Shown here: positions 8,224-17,404 of the stretch, piece by piece
Numbering within the stretch: the first letter of the stretch is position 1
Layout: each line of letters opens with the position of its first letter
DNA from: RQOF01 sp964461135
GTDB lineage: Bacteria; Calditrichota; Calditrichia; RBG-13-44-9
Reading direction: 5' to 3'
Length of the DNA stretch: 64,000 nt
Assembly: GCA_964461135.1 (NCBI GenBank)
Contig: CAYWTB010000014.1
Coordinates: 1-64,000 of the forward strand
Program-made: the position numbers and the translations under genes
Notes under the pieces: model-generated
What the model saw: only the letters and a program-made list of their open reading frames with translations
Databases searched by the model: none
What the model was told of the DNA's origin: nothing

Positions 8224-8637
8224 ATGGCACAGCGATTCGGACTGTTGTTTCTTTTGTTTCTGATGGTTTTATTATTACAATCTGCCTTCACCCAGGACAT
8301 GGCAAAACCGAAAGTGACGGAGATGGCTTTCTGCACGGGTGTGGAGGAACGGGTGCCGGTGGGAGTGGATACCATGTTTCTTAATACGGTGGGGCAGGTT
8401 TACTGTTTTACTAAAATTGAGGGCGTGGAAGGGACCGCCACCATCTCGCATGTCTGGTATCATGGAGATCAGGAGATGGCAAAGGTGGACCTGACAATTA
8501 TGGGCAGTCCATGGCGTACCTGGAGCTCCAAAAAAATAGCAGAAGACTGGGGTGGAACCTGGCGGGTGGATGTGGTCGATGAAGCTAGTGGTGTTCTGAA
8601 AAGTAAAGAGTTTATGATTCAGTCCATGCCGGAATAG
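8224..8637 (+). CDS. Secreted DUF2914 protein
   Basis: 137 residues from ATG 8224, with aaggaggt seven bases upstream, one of the best ribosome sites in the window. A signal peptide (about residues 1-24, MVLLLQSAFTQ) precedes a domain reading VTEMAFCTGVEERVPVG, then GQVYCFTKIEG, HVWYHGDQEMAKV and WRTWSSKKI...GGTWRVDVVD. This is the DUF2914 beta-sandwich, found on periplasmic or membrane-anchored proteins; function unknown. The two Cys (in FCTG and YCF) may form a disulfide. It is followed by an intrinsic terminator. Confidence 0.8.
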   Translation: MAQRFGLLFLLFLMVLLLQSAFTQDMAKPKVTEMAFCTGVEERVPVGVDTMFLNTVGQVYCFTKIEGVEGTATISHVWYHGDQEMAKVDLTIMGSPWRTWSSKKIAEDWGGTWRVDVVDEASGVLKSKEFMIQSMPE

Positions 8638-8676
8638 ATGCCAAATTTTTCAGTGAGGGAATCCTGATGAGTTTGT

Positions 8677-8720
8677 AACCCATCTGGCGGTTCTATGCGG
8701 GCTGGCAGATGGGTTCTTTT
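8677..8720 (+). terminator. Intrinsic terminator of the DUF2914 gene
   Basis: AACCCATCTG (8677-8686) pairs perfectly with CAGATGGGTT (8706-8715) and is followed by cTTTT. It sits 39 bases after the DUF2914 stop and at the convergent end of the TrpF-like gene. Confidence 0.8.
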
Positions 8721-9408
8721 ATGTGAATTTCAGTTGCAATATATCTGAAAACGCTTTCCTGGCACGCCTGATAAATTTATCTATAAGATCAGGATCTTTT
8801 TCTCCTGTTTCGTTTTCCACGCCGGTATGTGCATCCACCCCAAAGGGTTTTACTGCAAATATGGCATCCCGGATATTGGCAGGGTTAAGCCCCCCTGCCA
8901 GTATTACCGGTAGGGGAGATATTTCCACCAGCCGGCGGCTGATCGGCCAGTCATGTGTTTTTCCGGTTGCTCCGCTGGCACCGCTCACCGGATCATAAGT
9001 ATCTGTGATAAAAAAATCCACCAGGGGAGAGAATTCCTGCATGCAGGAGGTAAGGCTGGCCATGGAATTCTGCCCGATAATAAGGCTTTTTATAATGCGG
9101 ATATGGGGAAGATATCTTTTTAAAAGTATAATCTCTTCCGGCTTGATTTCACCATGCAGCTGAACCATAGTAACATCCAGTTGGCGAATCAGCTCCCGGA
9201 TTTCCGGCGCTGTGTCTAAATAGGTGATAAGTACAGGAGTAACGGATGCCGGCAACCGACGTATGATGGCAGCCACCTGCTTTTCCGGGAGGTCATCACG
9301 GTAATGGGTGAGCCGGAGGGGGAAACCCATATAGTCTGCTCCCAGCGAAGCCAGCATCATGGCTTCCTTCTTGTCTCTGACACCTGCAATTTGAATAATG
9401 TTTTTCAT
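8719..9408 (-). CDS. TrpF-like (beta/alpha)8 protein lacking the catalytic cysteine
   Basis: 229 residues with the phosphoribosylanthranilate isomerase layout: GADYMGF (about 29), VQLHGE (about 80), a FFITDTYDP segment carrying the usual general-acid Asp, SGATGKTHDW, ILAGGLNPANI and a phosphate-binding end GVDAHTGVE. In true TrpF the first strand reads K(V/I)CGIT, with Cys as general base; here it reads QIAGV, so Cys is replaced by Ala8. The residues after GF also differ from the usual F...SPR. No other tryptophan gene is near. It may act on another sugar phosphate, or work without that base. It lies 67 bases downstream of nqrM on the same strand. Confidence 0.75.
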   Translation of the reverse strand: MKNIIQIAGVRDKKEAMMLASLGADYMGFPLRLTHYRDDLPEKQVAAIIRRLPASVTPVLITYLDTAPEIRELIRQLDVTMVQLHGEIKPEEIILLKRYLPHIRIIKSLIIGQNSMASLTSCMQEFSPLVDFFITDTYDPVSGASGATGKTHDWPISRRLVEISPLPVILAGGLNPANIRDAIFAVKPFGVDAHTGVENETGEKDPDLIDKFIRRARKAFSDILQLKFT

Positions 9409-9475
9409 CTGAAAGGCAAAAAAAAGAACGGATGTTTTAAAAACGGAGAATCAACCGGTTCGGGGAGATACAGCT

Positions 9476-9697
9476 TTATCGCTCAGTTGTTCCGGCCGTG
9501 GATTTGTATTTTTCTACAAAATCCACTTTCTCGCGATAGCAGCTGTGATAGGACTTATCTCCCCCCTGATCTGTTTCACAATGGCCGCCGCCACAGCAGC
9601 CCGATGGTCTCTTCTTATACTGGCTGAAATGCAGGGCAGCCAGCATTATGGAAATTGCAGCGATAAAGAAAAGAAAAGCAATAATATATTGAATCAT
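9476..9697 (-). CDS. nqrM: NqrM-like Na+-NQR maturation factor
   Basis: 73 residues: one N-terminal membrane helix (IIAFLFFIAAISIMLAAL) followed by KRPSGCCGGGHC and a further Cys (SCYREK). NqrM (DUF539) is a one-helix protein with a GSCGG-type cysteine cluster, needed to deliver iron to the cysteine site between NqrD and NqrE. Position fits: it lies directly after apbE at the end of the nqr locus, as in Vibrio. ATG 9697 begins one base after the apbE stop; ATG 9709 (77 residues, overlapping apbE) is the alternative. The cysteine pattern differs a little from the classical one, so the name carries some doubt. Confidence 0.75.
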   Translation of the reverse strand: MIQYIIAFLFFIAAISIMLAALHFSQYKKRPSGCCGGGHCETDQGGDKSYHSCYREKVDFVEKYKSTAGTTER

Positions 9698-9698
9698 A

Positions 9699-10736
9699 TT
9701 AATTTTCATCCTGATTGAGTTGCAGTATTTTTTCAAATGCCGGGGTAACTTTTTCACTGAAACCGCTTTTTCCTCTTACAATCAGAAAAACCGGGAGTTC
9801 CTTTTTTAAGGCGAAATTGTATCCGGCCTCAGGTCCCATGACGTCAATGGCCGTAGCCAGTCCGTCAGCCAGCATGCAGGAATCGGCAACAACCGTAACG
9901 GATGCCAGATGATGGGTAACGGGACGGCCTGTCCTGGGATCGATGGCGTGGGAATAGCGGATAGTATCTATTTCAAAATAATTGTGATAATCACCGGAGG
10001 TGGCCACTGCTGTGTTTTCCAGTGGGACAACCTTCTGAATCCCGGTTTGTTCTGAGGGAGTCGCAACTCCGATTTTCCACAATTTGCCCAGATGATTTCT
10101 TCCACGGGTTTTTATTTCACCGCCAATGTCCACCAGAAAGTTGTTCAGTCCCCTGCTCTCCAGATACCCACAGAGTTTATCCACGCCAAACCCTTTGGCG
10201 ATGGCAGATAGGTCACAGTAAACTCCGGGCAGGTCTTTGCGCACTGCCGGCGGATCCCGGCGGACATGAATTTTCTGAAAGCCAACCAGCCTTTTCCTGT
10301 TCCGGATTTCCCGCCGGGTGGGAACCAGTTCATGGCGTTCCTCCGGCCCGAATCCCCACAGATTAACCAGTGGTCCTACTGTAATGTCAAAAGCACCGTT
10401 TGACATACGGGAAATATCCAGAGCCTTGCGGATGACCAGGAAAAGATCCCGCGAAACCGGAAACCAATCCGTTCCCTGATAACGATTAAACCTGGAAATC
10501 TGGGATTCGGGAATATAAGTGGACATCTGATTATTTAATTCATCCAGTAGGCTGTCAATTTGGTTTTGGAAACTTTCTGGTATTATACCGGTTTTCTGAA
10601 GATCTACCTGCACAATTTTGACTGCATAAACGGTTCCCATGGTGGAGCCATCAAGCACGACCAGCTCCGGGGATTTTTGAGTAGAACAGCTGATAATGAT
10701 TAATAAAAAGAAACTAAAGGCAAGAACAGTTTTCAT
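9699..10736 (-). CDS. apbE: FAD:protein FMN transferase (ApbE), lipoprotein
   Basis: 345 residues. A lipoprotein signal (FLLIIISC) precedes the ApbE domain: GSTMGTVYAVKIV, DITVGPLVNLWGFG, DLSAIAKGFGVDKL, FLVDIGGEIKTRGRN, AVATSGDYHNYF, SHAIDPRTGRPV and the metal/FAD end SCMLADGLATAIDVMG. ApbE transfers FMN from FAD to Thr residues of NqrB and NqrC, so its place after nqrF gives its target. ATG 10736 is chosen over the GTG two codons upstream. It follows the CBS gene by 38 bases. Confidence 0.93.
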   Translation of the reverse strand: MKTVLAFSFFLLIIISCSTQKSPELVVLDGSTMGTVYAVKIVQVDLQKTGIIPESFQNQIDSLLDELNNQMSTYIPESQISRFNRYQGTDWFPVSRDLFLVIRKALDISRMSNGAFDITVGPLVNLWGFGPEERHELVPTRREIRNRKRLVGFQKIHVRRDPPAVRKDLPGVYCDLSAIAKGFGVDKLCGYLESRGLNNFLVDIGGEIKTRGRNHLGKLWKIGVATPSEQTGIQKVVPLENTAVATSGDYHNYFEIDTIRYSHAIDPRTGRPVTHHLASVTVVADSCMLADGLATAIDVMGPEAGYNFALKKELPVFLIVRGKSGFSEKVTPAFEKILQLNQDEN

Positions 10737-10774
10737 AGACACTTCAATTCAGTGGATAAAAAAATAAGTGGTAA

Positions 10775-11236
10775 TTATCTTTTCCGCCACTGCCAGTTTT
10801 CATAATACTCCCAGCTGACCATGGCATTCAGTTTTTTCATCTCCAGGTCTTTTTCCTGCAGACTTGCTTTGATAACATCACCGGTGGAGAGCATACCGAT
10901 GAATTTTTCATCTTTTTTGATGAGCAGATGACGAATCCGCATCCCCAGGAATTTATCCAGCAAATGATAAACGGTGTCGTTGTGAGGTGCAGAGACAAGA
11001 CCGGTGGTCATATGGTCACCGATTTTTGCGGTTCTGGGGTCAAAATTTTCAGTAACCGTGTTGCGCATGAGATCCCGTTCCGTCCAGATTCCGACGATCT
11101 CACCATTCTTTTTTGCGAGTATGGCCCCCACCTGATTTTTTATCATGATGCGCAGGGCTTCAATGATGGTGGTATCCGAAGATACGGAAATCAATTTGCC
11201 ATCTTTATCCTGTAAAATTTCCTCAGCTGTTTTCAT
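10775..11236 (-). CDS. Tandem CBS-domain protein
   Basis: 153 residues with two CBS motifs: DTTIIEALRIMIKNQVGAIL...GIWTERDLMRN (about residues 20-60) and NDTVYHLLDKFLGMRIRHLLI...GMLSTGDVIKA (about 85-130), and no other domain. CBS pairs bind adenine nucleotides and act as energy sensors. It starts at ATG 11236 with taggaga upstream. It lies between nqrF and apbE, separated from nqrF by 241 bases and from apbE by 38, so it is probably co-transcribed with apbE and nqrM. A regulatory role for NQR is an inference from position only. Confidence 0.85.
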   Translation of the reverse strand: MKTAEEILQDKDGKLISVSSDTTIIEALRIMIKNQVGAILAKKNGEIVGIWTERDLMRNTVTENFDPRTAKIGDHMTTGLVSAPHNDTVYHLLDKFLGMRIRHLLIKKDEKFIGMLSTGDVIKASLQEKDLEMKKLNAMVSWEYYENWQWRKR

Positions 11237-11477
11237 AAAAAGGTCTCCTAGCTAGCCCGATATTTATATCATGGGAATATTTTATATTTTATTCAGAATG
11301 TGCGATACTATTTTCCGGAATTCCTTTTTTCTTATTTCTCATTTTTCCGCATTATAAAATAGTCATAGTAAATTTAACAGGTTATATCCAATTAAAATAT
11401 ATTAAAAGATTGTGTAGTTAAAAATTCCAAATCAGATCCCAAATGGTACATTCCGTCTCTTAAATCTAAAACCTTCA

Positions 11478-12713
11478 TTATCCTCCGAAATCATCAAATA
11501 AAATATTTTCCGGTTCCACGCCCATGTCATCAAGCAGTTTAAGGACGGCACTGTTCATCAGGGGCGGACCGCACAGGTAATATTCACAGTCCTCCGGAGC
11601 AGGGTGATCTTTCAGATAGTTGTCGTGCAGGATCTGGTGAATAAAGCCTACCGGGCCATCCCAGTTTTCTTCCGGCTGGGGTTCGGACAATCCCAGGTAC
11701 CACTTAAAATTAGGATTGTCTTTTGCCAGCTGGTTAAATTCATCCGCATAGAAAGTTTCGCTCAAACTGCGGGCACCGTACCAGAATGACATTTTTCGTT
11801 TACTTCTAAGTCGTTTAAGCTGGTCGAATATGTGTGAGCGCATGGGGGCCATCCCGGCGCCGCCACCGATGAAAACCATCTCATTGTCAGTGTCCCTTGC
11901 GAAAAATTCGCCGTATGGTCCCGAAATGGTTACCTTGTCCCCCGGTTTGAGAGAGAAAATAAATGACGACATCTGGCCGGGAGGAACATTGGGAAGATGT
12001 GGCGGTGGCGAAGCAATGCGCACATTCAGCAGGATGGTCCCCTTTTCCTCGGGATAATTGGCCATGGAATAGGCTCGAACGATGGATTCATCCACCCTGG
12101 AAACATACCGCCACATATTATATTTGTCCCATTCATTCCTGAACCTTTCATCGATTTCAAAATCCCGGTAATTAACGGTATGGGGAGGTGCTTCAATCTG
12201 AATATAGCCGCCGGCGCGGAAATCCACATTTTCGCCTTCCGGCAGATCAAGCATAAGTTCCTTAATAAAGGTGGCTACATTTTTATTGGATCGCACCGTA
12301 CAGACCCATTTTTTGATATCGAATACTTCTGCCGGCACCACCAGGCTCATGTCTCCTTTTACCGGAACCTGACAGGAAAGCCGGTATCCTTCCCGTACCT
12401 GGCGCCGGTTGAGCTTGGCTTTTTCAGTAACCAGAATGTCTCCGCCACCCTTACTGATAATTACCTTGCACTCACCGCAGGTACCGCCTCCGCCGCAGGC
12501 TGAGGGCAGATATATTTTGTGGTCAGCCAGTGTATTCAGTAATTTATCACCGGTGGAAACTTCCAGGCTTTTTTCCGGATCGTCATTGATGTTTATGTTG
12601 ACTTTTCCGGTGGCCACCAGCTGTGACCGGGCAAATAATATGAGAAAAACAAGCATCAAAACGATCAGCGTGAACATGAATACGCCAAACAGGATTAGAG
12701 TAATTCCTTCCAT
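11478..12713 (-). CDS. nqrF: Na+-translocating NADH:quinone reductase subunit F
   Basis: 411 residues, the full family length. An N-terminal membrane helix (about 5-28) is followed by a plant-type [2Fe-2S] ferredoxin domain with SACGGGGTCGECKV and a later RLSCQV cysteine, then an FAD domain (RAYSMANYP) and an NADH domain (GGGAGMAPMRSH ... YYLCGPPLMNSAV). This subunit takes the hydride from NADH into FAD and passes electrons to the membrane subunits. It starts ten bases after the nqrE stop. Confidence 0.97.
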   Translation of the reverse strand: MEGITLILFGVFMFTLIVLMLVFLILFARSQLVATGKVNININDDPEKSLEVSTGDKLLNTLADHKIYLPSACGGGGTCGECKVIISKGGGDILVTEKAKLNRRQVREGYRLSCQVPVKGDMSLVVPAEVFDIKKWVCTVRSNKNVATFIKELMLDLPEGENVDFRAGGYIQIEAPPHTVNYRDFEIDERFRNEWDKYNMWRYVSRVDESIVRAYSMANYPEEKGTILLNVRIASPPPHLPNVPPGQMSSFIFSLKPGDKVTISGPYGEFFARDTDNEMVFIGGGAGMAPMRSHIFDQLKRLRSKRKMSFWYGARSLSETFYADEFNQLAKDNPNFKWYLGLSEPQPEENWDGPVGFIHQILHDNYLKDHPAPEDCEYYLCGPPLMNSAVLKLLDDMGVEPENILFDDFGG

Positions 12714-12723
12714 TCATTTTTCC

Positions 12724-13335
12724 TTATAATTGAATTCCTGAAAACAGCATGAATGCGATGGCCATCAGACCAACCGTAATAAATGTGATTCCCAGACCCC
12801 TCAAGCCTTCCGGTACATTGGAATATTTCATTTTTTCGCGGATACCGGCCAGGGCAATTATAGCCAGGGCAAATCCGATTCCGGAGCCGAAACCAAAAGT
12901 TACGCTTTCCGGGAAGGTATATTCCCGTTCCACCATAAAGAGTGAACCGCCCAGAATGGCACAGTTCACGGTGATTAGCGGGAGAAATATCCCCAGGGAA
13001 TTGTAAAGTTTGGGTACGAATTTATCCAGAGTCATTTCCAGTATCTGTACCATGGAAGCGATTACACCGATGTAGGTTACCAGGCCCAGGAAGGTGAGAT
13101 CCACATTGGACAGGCCAAGCCAGCTTAGCGCCCCTTCCTTCAGGATATTGTGATAGATTAAATTGTTTACCGGCATAGTCACTGCCTGAACCACCACTAC
13201 GGCAATTCCCAGTCCTATGGCGGTTTCAACCCGTTTGGAGACCGCCAGGAAGGTACACATTCCCAGGAAAAATGCCAGGGCCATATTTTCAATGAAAATT
13301 GATTTGATAAAAAGACTGAGATGATGTTCCAGCAT
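12724..13335 (-). CDS. nqrE: Na+-translocating NADH:quinone reductase subunit E
   Basis: 203 residues, six membrane helices. Both conserved half-membrane cysteines are seen, in GMCTFLAVSKRVETA and ITVNCAILGG; with the two in NqrD they hold the Fe site that carries electrons across the membrane. It starts four bases after nqrD. The RnfA homologue is related, but the six-gene order and the NqrA/NqrF partners settle it as NqrE. Confidence 0.97.
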   Translation of the reverse strand: MLEHHLSLFIKSIFIENMALAFFLGMCTFLAVSKRVETAIGLGIAVVVVQAVTMPVNNLIYHNILKEGALSWLGLSNVDLTFLGLVTYIGVIASMVQILEMTLDKFVPKLYNSLGIFLPLITVNCAILGGSLFMVEREYTFPESVTFGFGSGIGFALAIIALAGIREKMKYSNVPEGLRGLGITFITVGLMAIAFMLFSGIQL

Positions 13336-13339
13336 GATA

Positions 13340-13960
13340 TTATTCCTCTTCTACTTGTTCAGGCTTCCAGGATCTGATGCCCCAGATCAGCAGGCCAATC
13401 AGGATAAATGCACTGGGAGCCAGCAGAAACATGCCATTGGGTATGTACCAGCCCCCTTCGGTATTTATACTGAAGATGGAAAATCCCAGCAGTTTTCCCG
13501 AGCCAAACAGTTCTCTGAAAAAACCTACGAATAAAAGTACAAACGTATATCCGAAACCGTTACCCAATCCGTCCAGAAAACTGAGACCGGGAGAGTTTTT
13601 AAGAGCAAAGGCTTCAGCTCGACCCATGACGATGCAGTTGGTGATGATCAGCCCCACATATACCGACAATTGTTTGCTGATATCAAAAGCAAAGGCCTTG
13701 ATTAACTGGTCGGCAATGATAACCAGTGAGGCAATGATAGTCATCTCCACCAGAATTCGGGTACTGCTGGATATATGGTTGCGGATGAGGCTGACGGCCA
13801 GATTGGAAAATGCAACCACAAAAATAACAGCCAGTGCCATGACGATGGAGGTTTCCAGTTTTGAGGTTACCGCTAGTGCTGAACAGATTCCCAGGATCTG
13901 CAGGGTAATAGGATTTTCATTAAAAATAGGATCCAGCAGGATCTTTTTATAGGTTGTCAT
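13340..13960 (-). CDS. nqrD: Na+-translocating NADH:quinone reductase subunit D
   Basis: 206 residues, six membrane helices, with conserved cysteines in GICSALAVTSKLET and IITNCIVMGRAEAFA. It pairs with NqrE in an inverted-topology dimer around the Fe site. The start (ATG 13960, with aggagatg just upstream) overlaps the end of nqrC by 14 bases, which suggests translational coupling. Confidence 0.97.
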   Translation of the reverse strand: MTTYKKILLDPIFNENPITLQILGICSALAVTSKLETSIVMALAVIFVVAFSNLAVSLIRNHISSSTRILVEMTIIASLVIIADQLIKAFAFDISKQLSVYVGLIITNCIVMGRAEAFALKNSPGLSFLDGLGNGFGYTFVLLFVGFFRELFGSGKLLGFSIFSINTEGGWYIPNGMFLLAPSAFILIGLLIWGIRSWKPEQVEEE

Positions 13961-14750
13961 GGATCATCTCCTTCTGTAATCGATAAAAGAAGGGCCCGTA
14001 ACCGTTGGAACCCATCCAGAATGTAACCAGATGGTCAATTCCCCGGGTGGTAAGCGTGGATCCCGATAATCCGTCTATCTGAAATATCGCTTCCTCCCGG
14101 GACTGATCCACGCGTCCCTTGATTACACGGAGCTTGAGATTCCAGCTTTCATCAAAGACCTTTTTCCCTTTCCAGATGTCCTTCCATTTGGGATTATCCA
14201 CTTCTCCTCCCAGCCCGGGAGTTTCGCCGTGTTCATAAAAAGTAAAACCCCGCACGGTTCGCAGATCCCTGTCCAGTGCCAAAAATCCGTACATGGTAGA
14301 CCACAAACCCTTTCCATAAACCGAGAGAATAATTTCCTGAAGTTCGCCGTCTTCCTCTACATAATAAACCGGCATGTACAGAGGCATTCGTTTTATCTGC
14401 GCAAGATCCTGATTGGGCGGAATAACTTTGCTGTATTTGGGATTGTTGGCCATGGTGCGGATATCAAAGCCTGTTACATTCAGTGTCTGAGTATACTGGT
14501 CCGCTGGAACCGTTTCTCCGGTGGACAGATCAACCAGCTGGGCGTCAATATATTTATTATATATGCTTTCAATCTTTTTTCCCTTTTCCAGAAGGTCCCC
14601 GGCCACCAGAATATTCCTGATTCTGTCCAGCTTTTTATTCTCATCCTGTTTGTCCTTCAGAGTGACTGTGGCCGTGGATACCAGGATGGAACAAACAATA
14701 CACACGCCAAGCGCCACCCCGATGATTTTCGTTTTTCTTTCAGCTGACAT
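13947..14750 (-). CDS. nqrC: Na+-translocating NADH:quinone reductase subunit C
   Basis: 267 residues from ATG 14750, which overlaps the end of nqrB by 11 bases; the frame is open further upstream inside nqrB but the family N-terminus is MSAERKTK. One membrane helix (about 10-28) anchors a periplasmic FMN-binding domain. The flavin attachment motif SGSTLTT is near residue 245; ApbE would link FMN through phosphoester bond to the Thr. NqrC passes electrons from the D/E iron site to NqrB FMN. Confidence 0.96.
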   Translation of the reverse strand: MSAERKTKIIGVALGVCIVCSILVSTATVTLKDKQDENKKLDRIRNILVAGDLLEKGKKIESIYNKYIDAQLVDLSTGETVPADQYTQTLNVTGFDIRTMANNPKYSKVIPPNQDLAQIKRMPLYMPVYYVEEDGELQEIILSVYGKGLWSTMYGFLALDRDLRTVRGFTFYEHGETPGLGGEVDNPKWKDIWKGKKVFDESWNLKLRVIKGRVDQSREEAIFQIDGLSGSTLTTRGIDHLVTFWMGSNGYGPFFYRLQKEMIHDNL

Positions 14751-15942
14751 TTCGGGCAAGTCTCCTTTTAATATTTGCATTGATGAAGATACGGTCGATG
14801 ATGGGTGCAAAGACATTCATAAACAGGATGGCGAGCATCATGCCTTCCGGAAAGGCCGGATTTACCACGCGAATAAGGATGACCAGAATTCCGATAAGCA
14901 GACCATAAATATATTTCCCGGGTTCAATCATGGATGCGCTCACCGGATCTGTGGCCATATACACTGTTCCGAATGCAAAACCACCCAGCACCAGGTGCCA
15001 GACGGGGGAAACCGCAAACATGGGGTTAGTGGAGCTGCCTGTCATATTGAACATCAAGGATGTTCCCACCATACCCACCAGTATACTGAGCATTATGCGC
15101 CATGATCCAACGCCGGTGGCAATCAGAATAAAGGCACCGATGAGGCAGGCCAGGGTGGAGGTCTCGCCCATGGAGCCGGGAATCAACCCGACGAATGCAT
15201 CCCACCAGGAAGCGGATACTTTTAACAGTGGATCGGCAAGCTGGGCCAGCGGCGTTGCCTGGCTGAAACCGTCCACCGCTACCCATACCTGGTCACCGGA
15301 AATCTGTGCCGGATAGGCGAAGAACAGGAATGCCCGGGCGGTAAGGGCCGGATTCAGGATGTTCATTCCCACACCGCCAAATACCTCTTTGGCAAACACC
15401 AAGCCAAAACTGATGCCGATGGCCACCTGCCAAAACGGAATGTCCGGAGGAAGGATGAGCGGAAATAGCAAACTTGTGACCAGAAATCCTTCCTGAATTT
15501 CATGTTTGCGAACGGTGGCAAACACCACTTCCCAGAATCCGCCAGCCAGAATGGTGACGATGTATACCGGAAAAAAGTACAGGGCGCCTAGGAGCATGCA
15601 ATCCACAATATTGTGGGGATTAAAACCTAATCCCAGAAAGGTTATAATACTTCCCCGCCAACCTTCTGCCGCAAGCTGCCCCATTTTGGCCATGGCCAGA
15701 TTGGCCTGGTAACCGGTATTGTAGAGTGCCATGATCACGGTGGGAATCAGGGCGTAGACCACTACCATCATCATCCGCTTAAGATCTATGGCATCGCGGA
15801 TGTGAGAACCTCTTCGGGTTACTTTCCCGGTGGTATACATGAATCCATCAATGGCTTCGTAAAGATAATACAGCTTTTCCAGCCGCCCACCTCTTTGAAA
15901 GTGTTTATTCTGTTTATCCAGAAAATCTCTTAGAAATCTCAC
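14740..15942 (-). CDS. nqrB: Na+-translocating NADH:quinone reductase subunit B
   Basis: 400 residues, about ten membrane helices, the main sodium and quinone subunit. The FMN attachment segment reads SQATPLAQ (usual SGATPLAQ), with the acceptor Thr kept. The start is GTG 15942, sharing one base with the nqrA stop (taGTG), another sign of coupled translation. The N-terminal FLRDFLDKQNKHFQ and HDAIDLKRMM-like segments match the family. Confidence 0.96.
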   Translation of the reverse strand: MRFLRDFLDKQNKHFQRGGRLEKLYYLYEAIDGFMYTTGKVTRRGSHIRDAIDLKRMMMVVVYALIPTVIMALYNTGYQANLAMAKMGQLAAEGWRGSIITFLGLGFNPHNIVDCMLLGALYFFPVYIVTILAGGFWEVVFATVRKHEIQEGFLVTSLLFPLILPPDIPFWQVAIGISFGLVFAKEVFGGVGMNILNPALTARAFLFFAYPAQISGDQVWVAVDGFSQATPLAQLADPLLKVSASWWDAFVGLIPGSMGETSTLACLIGAFILIATGVGSWRIMLSILVGMVGTSLMFNMTGSSTNPMFAVSPVWHLVLGGFAFGTVYMATDPVSASMIEPGKYIYGLLIGILVILIRVVNPAFPEGMMLAILFMNVFAPIIDRIFINANIKRRLARNVS

Positions 15943-17291
15943 TATCCTTCCTTTTCAATTATGTTTAAAGTTCGACGCAGATTTAATCCATGGTCTATTT
16001 TTGAAGGGCAGACAAATGTGCACAGTGCCAGGTCTTCTTCGTCAAGTTCCAGGCAACCCAGGCCCTCGGCTTCTTCTACATCGGATACCACCAGGGAGCG
16101 TAACAGGTAAGTTGCCAGGATGTCCAGGGGCATTACTTTTTCGTAGCTGCCGATGGGAACGATGGCCCGTTTTCCACCATGCAGGGCGGTCGAGAAATTG
16201 AATTTTTTATCGGGAGTAATGCTGGAGGCTAGAATCCGTTTTACCGAAAAAAGATTGGTTCCAATTCCCAGCCACCCCAGAAATTTCCGTTCACGGCCTT
16301 CCGGCAAAGCAGATATCTGCTGATGATACCGTCCCAGATAGGCTAAATGACCGGCTGCGGTATGGCCGGAGAGAACCGAACCGGAAATAACCCTGTTATC
16401 TCCTTCCATCAGTTCGCCGGTGGCCAGGTCTGTCAGAGAAGCTCCCTGGCGGATGCGGATTAGGCGGGGATTTTTGACTGCCGGACCGGCCAGGGACACG
16501 ATGCGTTCCACATGAAGTTTTCCGGTGGAGAAAAGGATACCTCCCGCAATTACATCCTGCGCGGAGATGTGCCACACGGTTTTGTGACGGCCGACCGGAT
16601 CCAGAAAATGGATGTGGGTTCCGGGAAGACCGGCGGGATGCGGCCCGGAAAATTCATCCACCACCAGGCGATCCAGCTGTATGGCGGGAATATTGTTACC
16701 GGGATATTTGCAGAGATACAGTTTCCCGTCTGTCAGTCTGGACAGAATGTGAAGGCCGGTGACAAAATTCTGTTTATTCACCTCGATAATTTTTTCGACC
16801 ATTGGAGCCAGCGGATTAGAATCCATGGCGGTAATAAAGATAGAATGCGGCGTCACTTCGGGATTAGCCACCCGTCCGAAAGGTCTGGCGCGCAAAGCGG
16901 TCCAGAGACCCGACTCAATCAGCTGATCCTGCACCTTTTCGCGGCTTAGGGAATCGATTTGTTCCGGACCGTATGAAGTGTATGAGATTTCCTCGTCACC
17001 TTCCAGTTCAATGACAATGGATTCGAATTTACGTTTGTCACCACGGTTGATCTCGACAACAGTGCCCGCGCCGGGCGCAGTGTACTGGACGCGCGGGATT
17101 TTCTTGTCGGTGAAAAGTGCCTGCCCCAGTTTGACCTTGTCGCCAACCTGAACGGCCATGGTAGGTTTCATACCTACATAATCATCGCCGAGGATGGCCA
17201 CCCGTTTTGGAACATTTCCTTCGCTGATTACCTGTTGGGGCTCACCGGTGATGGGTATGTTTAATCCTTTTTTGATTTGAATGTGTCCCAT
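15942..17291 (-). CDS. nqrA: Na+-translocating NADH:quinone reductase subunit A
   Basis: 449 residues, full length, soluble on the cytoplasmic face. The start GHIQIKKGLNIPITGEP, the barrel-sandwich segment TDKKIPRVQYTAPGAGTV, and VNKQNFVTGLHILSRLTDG are family hallmarks. NqrA is required for quinone reduction by the complex. It is the first gene of the operon; the 695-base stretch upstream would hold the promoter, but I see no confident -35/-10 pair. Confidence 0.97.
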   Translation of the reverse strand: MGHIQIKKGLNIPITGEPQQVISEGNVPKRVAILGDDYVGMKPTMAVQVGDKVKLGQALFTDKKIPRVQYTAPGAGTVVEINRGDKRKFESIVIELEGDEEISYTSYGPEQIDSLSREKVQDQLIESGLWTALRARPFGRVANPEVTPHSIFITAMDSNPLAPMVEKIIEVNKQNFVTGLHILSRLTDGKLYLCKYPGNNIPAIQLDRLVVDEFSGPHPAGLPGTHIHFLDPVGRHKTVWHISAQDVIAGGILFSTGKLHVERIVSLAGPAVKNPRLIRIRQGASLTDLATGELMEGDNRVISGSVLSGHTAAGHLAYLGRYHQQISALPEGRERKFLGWLGIGTNLFSVKRILASSITPDKKFNFSTALHGGKRAIVPIGSYEKVMPLDILATYLLRSLVVSDVEEAEGLGCLELDEEDLALCTFVCPSKIDHGLNLRRTLNIIEKEG

Positions 17292-17379
17292 AGCTACCTT
17301 TTTTAATTCTGTACAAGTTTGTGATTATAATATCAAATATGTATAAAAATATAAGGGCGAAAATTACAGTAAAATTTAC

Positions 17380-17404
17380 AAAAAAATCAACTGTTGATTT
17401 TTTT
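17380..17404. terminator. A-tract/T-tract hairpin upstream of nqrA
   Basis: Seven A plus TCAA, a CTG loop, then TTGA plus T make a perfect 11-pair stem with a T run. It would work in either direction and lies about 90 bases upstream of the nqrA start, so it could insulate or attenuate the operon. Confidence 0.5.
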
